From Rhizobiaceae bacterium (GTDB lineage Bacteria; Pseudomonadota; Alphaproteobacteria; Rhizobiales; Rhizobiaceae): 5,745 bases of DNA. This document shows, in pieces, positions 1-5,464 of the stretch; position 1 is the first letter of the stretch; each line of letters starts with the position of its first letter. The position numbers and the translations under genes were made by a program. The stretch lies in contig JAKISV010000172.1 of assembly GCA_021648425.1 (NCBI GenBank), positions 1-5,745 of the forward strand. The letters run 5' to 3'. The notes beneath the pieces were generated by a model. It was not told where the DNA came from and did no database searches. It worked only from the letters and a program-made list of their open reading frames with translations.

Positions 1-113
1 TCAGACCGTTCACTAACCAATCCCTGATCAGGACCGTATAGCAGAACAAAGTGGATATTTTTGTCGGGTTTTGCAATAAAACCATCTACCTGGGAAGCTT
101 TTTTCTGAGCCAT
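1..113 (-). CDS. holA: DNA polymerase III subunit delta, N-terminal fragment
   Basis: This is the start of the clamp-loader delta subunit, which opens the beta sliding clamp so that it can be loaded on DNA during replication. Only 37 complete codons are visible; the rest lies beyond the left edge. After the ATG, a polar stretch containing QVDGF leads into a hydrophobic strand and the segment YGPDQGLVSER at residues 26-36. This matches the first strand and nucleotide-binding-like loop of alphaproteobacterial HolA (Y-G-x-D-x-G-L-V-x-E). The ATG lies 5 bp after the lptE stop, and I see no good Shine-Dalgarno sequence before it, so translation is probably coupled to lptE. Third in the order leuS-lptE-holA, which supports the call. 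The identity rests on a short but characteristic segment and on context. Confidence 0.87.
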   Translation of the reverse strand, partial: MAQKKASQVDGFIAKPDKNIHFVLLYGPDQGLVSERS

Positions 114-118
114 GAGGG

Positions 119-658
119 CTATCGCAGCTGGCGCAAATCTGAAGCTATGGCGAGGCGAATTTGTTCGGCAACGGCTTTACCAGCGCGGTTTTCAGCATCA
201 CGAACAGCGCGTTGATTAGCGAATACCTGACTTGTTCGATCAAATGAAGCTACGGCCTTTCTGGTGCCGCCGGCAATTCTTTTGCCGGTGCTTGTATCAA
301 TCAGACTATAGCTGGTGGTGACGGTCGTATAGCCAGCTGTGGTGTCTCGCAAACTGGCTTGCGCCGCAGTGTTGCGGGAGAATGAAGATATCTGAAGGCG
401 TGCTTCGTAGCGTGGGTTTGGACTTTCATTACCGCCATTAATTAAAAACAACAGATGATTTCTAACCTGCTGGCCAACCCGGCTGTCAACTTCGCGCACA
501 CTTACCTGGGAAAGTTCAGCTAATGCGCCGCTTGCTGCGTAATTTGCAGAGGGCGCGTAAAGCGGTTGAAAAGTGCAGGCGGATAATAGTGTTAAAGCCA
601 GCAAACCAGGCAGCAGTCTGGTTTTTCGAACAGCAGATAAATATAATTCAGATAACAA
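119..658 (-). CDS. lptE: LPS-assembly lipoprotein LptE
   Basis: LptE is the outer-membrane lipoprotein that plugs the LptD barrel and helps insert lipopolysaccharide into the outer leaflet. The 179-residue product has a positively charged N-terminus (RKTR, 11-14), a hydrophobic core (15-25) and a lipobox LSAC at 25-28, so C28 should be the lipidated first residue of the mature protein. The mature part begins with FQPLYAP (30-36), typical of alphaproteobacterial LptE. A VRNHLLFLING segment (65-75) and the C-terminal FANQRAVRDAENRA helix (146-159) also fit the family, as does the length. The start is TTG: an in-frame TAA lies two codons upstream, no ATG or GTG precedes the signal peptide core, and an AAGGA sits 9 nt before it. 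The gene begins inside the end of leuS (11-bp overlap) and ends 5 bp before holA. Confidence 0.92.
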   Translation of the reverse strand: MLSELYLSAVRKTRLLPGLLALTLLSACTFQPLYAPSANYAASGALAELSQVSVREVDSRVGQQVRNHLLFLINGGNESPNPRYEARLQISSFSRNTAAQASLRDTTAGYTTVTTSYSLIDTSTGKRIAGGTRKAVASFDRTSQVFANQRAVRDAENRAGKAVAEQIRLAIASDLRQLR

Positions 659-3230
659 TGTTTACGATCCTTTTTGGGACAACAATTATCCTTTTTGGCT
701 CCTGGCCATCCAGCGCCTTCTTTAACACATCCAATTGCATAACGGCAGAAATAATTTCATCCTCTGGCATATCAGGATTAATCTCCAATTGCGCGCGGCG
801 TTTGCCGTTAATCTGTATTGGCATGGTGATAGTAGTTACCACCAATAGAGCGGAATCAGCCTGAGGCCAGGGTGCCTGGGACACTAATCCATCATTACCC
901 ATTCTTGACCAGCATTCTTCAGCAAGATGTGGCATCATTGGGGCAAACAGCTGAATGATAATGTTGGTTGCATCTATAATGGCAGAATAATCTTGAGGTT
1001 TTGCACTATTTGCTGATTTTTCAATGTCGTTCAGCAGTGTGTATATTTGAGCCACTGCATTGTTAAAGCGCAGTGAGGATATCATTTTTCCGACATTATC
1101 AAGGGCCTGATGTGCGCTGCGGGTTAACTGGATAGAATTTGACTTTGATGAACTTTCAAATTCAGATACTTTGTTCACTACTCTCCAGATACGCTGGACA
1201 AAACGCCAGGCACCCTCAACACCCGCCTCGGTCCAGATAACATCACGCTCAGGTGGAGAATCTGACAGCATAAACCAACGGGCGGTATCAGCTCCATAAT
1301 TGGCGATAATTTCGTCGGGATCGACAATATTGCGTTTTGATTTCGACATTTTTTCTATTGGGCCGATTGTTACTTCTTCACCGGTTTCCAAATTATATGC
1401 GTGGCGTTTTTCGTTGATTTCCTCGATACGTAACTGGGAGGGTTGCAGCCAGGAGCCATCTTTTGCCCGGTATGTCTCGTGGGTTACCATGCCCTGGGTG
1501 AACAGGCCGTTGAAGGGTTCTTTAATTCCCACATGGCCAGTAATTTTCATGGCCCTGGTAAAGTATCGTGAATAAAGCAGATGTAAAATAGCGTGTTCTA
1601 TGCCACCGATATACTGATCCACCGGGAGCCAGTAATCCACCTGTTGGCGATCAACAGGCTGCTCATAATGGGGTGAGGCAAAACGGGTGAAATACCAGGA
1701 TGAATCAACAAAAGTATCCATAGTGTCGGTTTCGCGAGTGGCTGGTTTACCACATTGGGGACAATCGGTGTTTTTCCAGGTGGGGTGGCGAGCCAGGGGA
1801 CTTCCCGGAGCGTCTAAATCCACGTCATAGGGCAATTCAATAGGCAGGCTTTCCTTGGCTTCAGGTACTATTCCGCAACTGTCGCAATGGACAACGGGTA
1901 TCGGGCAACCCCAATAGCGCTGGCGTGAAAGGCCCCAGTCGCGTAATTTGTAGTTGGTTTCCTTTACTGCCTGGGGAGCGCCATCCAGTTGGGTTTTTGC
2001 CAGACGGGAAATTACGGTTTCAATAGCTTTATCTTTCGACATCCCGTCAAGAAAATCTGAATTGATCATATGGCCATCACCTACATAGGCGATATCGGCT
2101 ATTTTTGTTTCGCCATCTTGTGGCGCAACAACGGTGGTAACTTCCAGTTTATAGGCCCGGGCAAAATCCAGATCGCGCTGGTCATGGGCGGGGCAACCAA
2201 AAACCGCACCGGTGCCGTAATCCATCAGGATGAAATTTGCCACATATACGGGCAGCAGTTTGTCCTCAATGAAGGGATGGCGAACCTTTAGGCCGGTGTC
2301 ATATCCTTTTTTATCGATGGTCTCGATGGCGATTGCAGATGTTCCGGTTTGGCGGCATTGTTTATTAAATTCTGCCAGCTCGGGAATGTTTTTTTCCAAT
2401 GTGCTAGACAGGGGATGATCAGAAGCGATTGCCATGAATGAGGCGCCAAAAATTGTATCGGGCCTGGTAGTGAAAACTTCGAGAGTTTTAGTGTCAGTGA
2501 GCTGATTGGGCGCCAGGGAAAACCTGATCTTTGCACCAACAGATTTTCCAATCCAATTGCGCTGCATGGTGCGCACTTTTTGCGGCCAGCGCTCGAGATC
2601 ATCGAGCGAAGTCAATAGATCTTCGGCTGCATCTGATATCTTAAAAAACCACTGGGTCAGTTCTTTTTGCTCAACCAGCGCACCGGAGCGCCAACCGCGC
2701 CCGTCGATAACCTGTTCGTTTGCCAGGACCGTTTGATCCACGGGATCCCAATTGACCTTGGCATTCTTGCGATAAACCAGATCATGTTCGAGAAAATCGA
2801 GAAACAGGCTTTGCTGGTGGCGGTAATATTGTGGATCGCAGGTGGCAAATTCCCGGCTCCAGTCCAGAGATAATCCCATGGACTTAAGCTGTTCACGCAT
2901 GGTTGCGATATTTTTGTATGTCCAGTCTTTGGGGTGGGCATTATTCTGTATTGCGGCGTTTTCAGCGGGCATACCAAATGCGTCCCAGCCCATGGGATGC
3001 AAAACATTAAAACCGCAGGCGCGTTTATATCTGGCAAGCACATCGCCCATGGCGTAATTTCGAACGTGCCCCATGTGAATGCGCCCTGATGGGTAGGGAA
3101 ACATCTCTAAAACGTAAAATTTGGGCCGTTGGTCCGTCGGGCTAGATGGCGTGACAAAAAGTGATTTATCATCCCAGGCTTTCTGCCAGTTTTGCTCAGT
3201 TAGGCGCGGGTTATAGCGTTCGGTGGTCAT
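648..3230 (-). CDS. leuS: Leucine--tRNA ligase
   Basis: Cytoplasmic class I aminoacyl-tRNA synthetase that charges tRNA(Leu) with leucine using ATP and edits mischarged products. From the ATG at 3230 the protein is 860 residues, the usual bacterial length. The class I signatures are HMGH (52-55) and KMSKS (627-631). The CP1 editing domain carries the threonine-rich TTRPDT (254-259) and HDQRD (349-353); by alignment with known bacterial LeuRS, D350 is the conserved editing aspartate. A four-cysteine knuckle, CDSC (449-452) and CPQC (490-493), fits the zinc-binding insertion and is followed by the RETDTMDTFVDSSWYF block. The C-terminus ends in the expected PKRIVNIV tail. The frame is open upstream to a GTG at 3293, but homology begins at MTTERYNPR, so the ATG is preferred; its Shine-Dalgarno is weak. 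No broken or missing catalytic motif was seen. First gene of the leuS-lptE-holA block. Confidence 0.98.
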   Translation of the reverse strand: MTTERYNPRLTEQNWQKAWDDKSLFVTPSSPTDQRPKFYVLEMFPYPSGRIHMGHVRNYAMGDVLARYKRACGFNVLHPMGWDAFGMPAENAAIQNNAHPKDWTYKNIATMREQLKSMGLSLDWSREFATCDPQYYRHQQSLFLDFLEHDLVYRKNAKVNWDPVDQTVLANEQVIDGRGWRSGALVEQKELTQWFFKISDAAEDLLTSLDDLERWPQKVRTMQRNWIGKSVGAKIRFSLAPNQLTDTKTLEVFTTRPDTIFGASFMAIASDHPLSSTLEKNIPELAEFNKQCRQTGTSAIAIETIDKKGYDTGLKVRHPFIEDKLLPVYVANFILMDYGTGAVFGCPAHDQRDLDFARAYKLEVTTVVAPQDGETKIADIAYVGDGHMINSDFLDGMSKDKAIETVISRLAKTQLDGAPQAVKETNYKLRDWGLSRQRYWGCPIPVVHCDSCGIVPEAKESLPIELPYDVDLDAPGSPLARHPTWKNTDCPQCGKPATRETDTMDTFVDSSWYFTRFASPHYEQPVDRQQVDYWLPVDQYIGGIEHAILHLLYSRYFTRAMKITGHVGIKEPFNGLFTQGMVTHETYRAKDGSWLQPSQLRIEEINEKRHAYNLETGEEVTIGPIEKMSKSKRNIVDPDEIIANYGADTARWFMLSDSPPERDVIWTEAGVEGAWRFVQRIWRVVNKVSEFESSSKSNSIQLTRSAHQALDNVGKMISSLRFNNAVAQIYTLLNDIEKSANSAKPQDYSAIIDATNIIIQLFAPMMPHLAEECWSRMGNDGLVSQAPWPQADSALLVVTTITMPIQINGKRRAQLEINPDMPEDEIISAVMQLDVLKKALDGQEPKRIIVVPKRIVNIVI
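668..672 (-). promoter_or_regulatory. Ribosome binding site of lptE
   Basis: AAGGA on the minus strand, 9 nt before the TTG at 658 and inside the last codons of leuS. It supports the unusual TTG start and lets lptE be initiated while leuS translation ends. Confidence 0.6.
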
Positions 3231-3293
3231 GGCGAATATCTTGTGATTATTATTTTCTTGAGCAACAACAGAAAACCCAGCTTTGGTCAACAC

Positions 3294-3322
3294 TCGACAT
3301 TAACCGGCAAGCTGGTTATGAG
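3294..3322 (+). promoter_or_regulatory. Candidate sigma-70-type promoter of yggS
   Basis: TCGACA (3294-3299), a 17-nt spacer, then TATGAG (3317-3322): five of six and four of six matches to the housekeeping consensus. It would start transcription near 3329, about 30 nt before the GTG. The spacer is largely filled by an imperfect dyad (3302-3317). This comes from motif reading only. I could not find a comparably good promoter for the divergent leuS in the same 128-bp gap. Confidence 0.35.
3302..3317. repeat. Imperfect dyad in the leuS/yggS divergent region
   Basis: AACCGGC, two bases, GCTGGTT: six of seven positions are symmetric. With a 2-nt centre it is too tight for an RNA hairpin, so a DNA-binding site is the more natural reading. 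It lies between the candidate -35 and -10 of yggS, where a bound repressor would block polymerase. Confidence 0.3.
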
Positions 3323-3343
3323 AGAAAATCGCGCGACTTTATT

Positions 3344-3347
3344 GGAG
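3344..3347 (+). promoter_or_regulatory. Ribosome binding site of yggS
   Basis: GGAG 11 nt before the GTG at 3359. The spacing is slightly long, but it is the only purine-rich match near the point where YggS homology begins, so it supports the GTG start. Confidence 0.5.
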
Positions 3348-3358
3348 TTTCAAAATCA

Positions 3359-4030
3359 GTGACCCGTTCTGCTTATAGTGAAATATCAGAAAAAATTGAA
3401 AGCATAGCAGCTGACGTCGGTCGTAATCCATCTTCAATATCTCTGGTTACAGTCTCAAAAACTTTTGAAGAAAACGATATTGTGCCGGTGTTGGATGAGG
3501 GTGCTAGGGTTTTTGGAGAAAACCGGGTGCAGGAAGCCAAAAACAAATGGCCGCAGCTAAAACAGAAATATTCAAATGTGGAACTGCATCTGATAGGCCC
3601 TCTGCAGAGCAACAAGACCGCTGATGCGGTGGGTTTGTTTGATGTAATTCATACGATAGATCGCGAAAAAATAGCCGCTGCAATCAGCCGCGAAATGGTA
3701 AAACAGAACAAGACACTTCAGTTGTTTGTGCAGGTTAATACCGGCGGCGAAAAGCAAAAAGCGGGAATTTTACCTGATGAGGCGGTCAAATTTGTTGGGG
3801 TATGCCGTGAAAAATACGTGCTGGAAATAACCGGTCTGATGTGTATCCCGCCCTTTGATGAAAATCCCGGCCCGCACTTTGCGTTGCTGGAGAAACTGGC
3901 AAAACAGTGTGATTGCCAATTTTTGTCGATGGGCATGTCGGCTGATTATGAAACCGCCATTGAATTTGGTGCCACCCATGTGCGAATCGGTAGTGCAATA
4001 TTTGGGACGCGAACCAAAATTCAGGGATAA
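3359..4030 (+). CDS. yggS: YggS family pyridoxal phosphate homeostasis protein
   Basis: A cytoplasmic PLP-binding TIM-barrel protein of the YggS/PROSC/YBL036C family. Members bind PLP and buffer vitamin B6 and amino-acid pools; no enzymatic reaction is firmly established. The PLP-binding lysine is K34 in LVTVSKT. Other family blocks are FGENRVQEA (52-60), HLIGPLQSNK (77-86), VIHTIDR, LFVQVNTGGEKQKAG, the phosphate-binding SMGMSAD (190-196) and RIGSAIFG (209-216). I chose the GTG at 3359, giving 223 residues, the normal family length. GGAG lies 11 nt upstream, and the open frame further upstream encodes nothing family-like and runs into the divergent leuS gene. It is transcribed away from leuS and overlaps the end of the downstream convergent gene by 10 bp. 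Confidence 0.95.
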   Translation: MTRSAYSEISEKIESIAADVGRNPSSISLVTVSKTFEENDIVPVLDEGARVFGENRVQEAKNKWPQLKQKYSNVELHLIGPLQSNKTADAVGLFDVIHTIDREKIAAAISREMVKQNKTLQLFVQVNTGGEKQKAGILPDEAVKFVGVCREKYVLEITGLMCIPPFDENPGPHFALLEKLAKQCDCQFLSMGMSADYETAIEFGATHVRIGSAIFGTRTKIQG

Positions 4031-4554
4031 ATTATCAACCTTGTTCGGGCTGAGCACCGGCCAAGAATTTTTGTCATTCGAGATTGTGTGATCGCAATGC
4101 AGCCCTGGGTAGGGGTGTTATCATGGCTGCAAAGATGGAAAAATATTGCGCTGCCGCCGTTTCGTATTTGCGGATGTATGTTGTGGTTTAAAACCAGACA
4201 AATATCGTAGAGATTATCCTTTCGCCACATTTTTTCGTGGTTCCAGGAAGATGGCAATTCAACAAACCGATTGTATAGCGGGCTTAAAGGGTCATCGCAC
4301 CAGCCGAAATTTTCTTTTATTGGCATCAGATTTATCGCAGATGATATGGATTTGATACGATCAGCGCGGTAAAATCCGTATAAAATCTCGAAACTGCCCA
4401 CAGGTGTTGCGCCATCTCCTTCCTTTTTACGGGCCCTGACGCCGCCACTGCCAAGCACGCAGGGCATAAAACTGTGGCCAAACTGCAATATGCCCCTGCT
4501 TTTTGAACTGTCAGTGCAACGTATATGAATGGTTGAGTGGTCAATTAGGGGCAA
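4021..4554 (-). CDS. L,D-transpeptidase (YkuD-fold) family protein
   Basis: A 177-residue protein with the YkuD catalytic fold, whose members use a cysteine to form or exchange L,D-peptide links in peptidoglycan. The catalytic region reads IFFH (H140), then TPTQGCIAI with the nucleophile C152. Upstream, KKEGDGATPVGSF (43-55) is the conserved substrate-side block of the small YkuD subgroup. All key residues are present. It differs from typical periplasmic L,D-transpeptidases in having no signal peptide, membrane segment or LysM domain, and in carrying seven cysteines (13, 32, 86, 119, 142, 152, 167). That suggests a cytoplasmic or unusually routed protein whose substrate is uncertain. The start is TTG: an in-frame TGA precedes it directly and AAAAGGG sits 9 nt upstream, whereas the first ATG would be codon 30. 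It converges on yggS with a 10-bp overlap. Confidence 0.88.
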   Translation of the reverse strand: MPLIDHSTIHIRCTDSSKSRGILQFGHSFMPCVLGSGGVRARKKEGDGATPVGSFEILYGFYRADRIKSISSAINLMPIKENFGWCDDPLSPLYNRFVELPSSWNHEKMWRKDNLYDICLVLNHNIHPQIRNGGSAIFFHLCSHDNTPTQGCIAITQSRMTKILGRCSARTRLIIYP

Positions 4555-4563
4555 TCACAAAAA

Positions 4564-4570
4564 CCCTTTT
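4564..4570 (-). promoter_or_regulatory. Ribosome binding site of the L,D-transpeptidase gene
   Basis: AAAAGGG on the minus strand ends 9 nt before the TTG at 4554. Together with the in-frame TGA directly before the TTG, it decides the start in favour of TTG over the internal ATG at codon 30. Confidence 0.6.
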
Positions 4571-4593
4571 TTGTTCACATGCTCGTGTTGGTG

Positions 4594-4606
4594 CAGATAA
4601 CATCTG
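4594..4606. repeat. Short dyad in the leader of the L,D-transpeptidase gene
   Basis: CAGAT, three bases, ATCTG: a perfect 5-bp dyad around position 4600, between the candidate -10 element and the ribosome binding site of the minus-strand gene. It could be an operator half-site pair; no regulator can be named from the sequence. Confidence 0.25.
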
Positions 4607-4647
4607 ATAATCAACCAAAAAAACCCTATAAAGAGAAGAACATCGAC

Positions 4648-4676
4648 ATTATTCCTGATATGGATGACAATTGCAA
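4648..4676 (-). promoter_or_regulatory. Candidate promoter of the L,D-transpeptidase gene
   Basis: On the minus strand, TTGCAA (4676-4671), a 17-nt spacer and AATAAT (4653-4648) form a reasonable sigma-70-type promoter. The leader to the TTG at 4554 would be about 87 nt and would contain a small dyad centred at 4600. It shares its palindromic -35 element with the opposite promoter candidate. Confidence 0.33.
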
Positions 4677-4703
4677 AGGCAGCATTTACAAATGTATATC
4701 AGG
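4654..4703. repeat. 8-bp inverted repeat flanking the divergent promoter centre
   Basis: CCTGATAT (4654-4661) and its exact reverse complement ATATCAGG (4696-4703) are 42 bp apart start to start, about four helical turns. They flank the TTGCAA hexamer and overlap both candidate promoters. The arrangement would suit two bound protein dimers or a loop, but 8-bp arms can occur by chance in AT-rich DNA. Confidence 0.35.
4671..4700 (+). promoter_or_regulatory. Candidate promoter of the response regulator operon
   Basis: TTGCAA (4671-4676), an 18-nt spacer and TATATC (4695-4700) resemble a housekeeping promoter. Transcription would start near 4707, leaving a leader of about 50 nt before the ATG at 4758. 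The -35 hexamer is its own reverse complement and also fits the divergent promoter candidate on the other strand. Confidence 0.35.
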
Positions 4704-4757
4704 CAATCGCTCGATAGAATATGATTGCAACGCTTGCTGGAACCAAAGAGGTATATA

Positions 4758-5441
4758 ATGACTGCCAGACATATTTTACTGATTGATGATGATGATGATT
4801 TGCGCGAAGCGCTGCAGGAGCAGCTATCGCTGTATGAAGAATTTGATATTTCCACTGAAGCCAATGCCACCAAAGGAATTCAGGCTGCGCGCTCGGGCCA
4901 TGTGGATTTACTGATAGTTGATGTGGGGCTGCCGGATATGGATGGCCGTGAGGCAGTTAAAATTATCCGAAAAAATGGTGTGAAAGCACCCATTATCATG
5001 CTTACGGGTCATGATACGGATTCAGATACTATTTTGGGCCTGGAAGCGGGCGCCAATGATTACGTGACCAAGCCGTTTCGTTTTGCCGTGTTGCTGGCAC
5101 GTATCCGGGCACAACTTCGAACGCACGAACAAAGCGAAGATGCGGTTTTTACCATTGGGCAATATACGTTCAAACCAGCACAAAAACTGCTGATTGAAGG
5201 CGATGGCGGCAAGGTACGATTGACAGAAAAAGAAACCGCTATCATGAAATACCTTTATCGAGCCGAGCAGAAAATTATTGGTCGCGATGAATTGCTTGAG
5301 CAGGTATGGGGATATAATTCCGGCGTTACCACACACACGCTCGAAACTCATATTTATCGCCTTCGTCAGAAAGTCGAGCGTGACCCCTCAAATGCACGGT
5401 TGCTTGTTACCGAAAGTGGCGGTTATAAGCTGGTTCCATAA
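4758..5441 (+). CDS. cenR: OmpR-family response regulator, CenR-like
   Basis: A two-component transcription factor of 227 residues. The receiver domain (about 5-120) has the acidic pocket D10-D14, phosphoacceptor D55 in IVDVGLPDMDG, T83 in IMLTGHD and K105 in VTKPF, so it should be phosphorylatable. The OmpR/PhoB winged-helix domain (about 128-227) has RLTEKE, VWGYN and the recognition region TTHTLETHIYRLRQKVE, ending in GGYKLVP. Wording such as DSDTILGLEAGANDYVTKPFRFAVLLARIRAQLR resembles, from memory, the alphaproteobacterial CenR group, regulators of the cell envelope in Caulobacter and Rhodobacter. The family call is very secure; the symbol is tentative (about 0.6). The ATG is set by GAGGT 5 nt upstream; an in-frame upstream ATG at 4725 would add 11 unconserved residues. 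No histidine kinase is adjacent. A cNMP-domain gene follows after 23 bp, probably in the same operon. Confidence 0.93.
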   Translation: MTARHILLIDDDDDLREALQEQLSLYEEFDISTEANATKGIQAARSGHVDLLIVDVGLPDMDGREAVKIIRKNGVKAPIIMLTGHDTDSDTILGLEAGANDYVTKPFRFAVLLARIRAQLRTHEQSEDAVFTIGQYTFKPAQKLLIEGDGGKVRLTEKETAIMKYLYRAEQKIIGRDELLEQVWGYNSGVTTHTLETHIYRLRQKVERDPSNARLLVTESGGYKLVP

Positions 5442-5464
5442 ATCATTGGATTGCGGGGGCACAT

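Noticed and set aside
523..864. A plus-strand open frame across the lptE/leuS junction
   Set aside because: It lies antisense to two clear genes and its product shows no recognisable domain.
3161..3358. An N-terminal extension of YggS from an ATG at 3161
   Set aside because: It would overlap the start of leuS, its residues do not resemble the family, and the GTG at 3359 gives a normal-length protein with a nearby GGAG.
3231..3358. A T-box or other leucine-responsive leader for leuS
   Set aside because: I found no specifier-type structure, leucine-rich leader peptide or terminator; T-box control of leuS is a feature of Gram-positive bacteria.
4098..4141. TGCAGCC/GGCTGCA inverted repeat as a terminator after yggS
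   Set aside because: The arms are separated by 30 nt, no T-run follows, and the sequence encodes the catalytic region of the transpeptidase; the symmetry is probably chance.
4725..4757. Upstream in-frame ATG for the response regulator
   Set aside because: The 11 added residues precede the usual receiver-domain start and are not typical of the family; the ATG at 4758 has the better ribosome binding site.
4754..4759. Perfect TATAAT overlapping the response regulator start codon as a -10 element
   Set aside because: The only -35-like hexamer at a usable position (4734-4739) leaves a 14-nt spacer, and transcription would begin inside the coding sequence.
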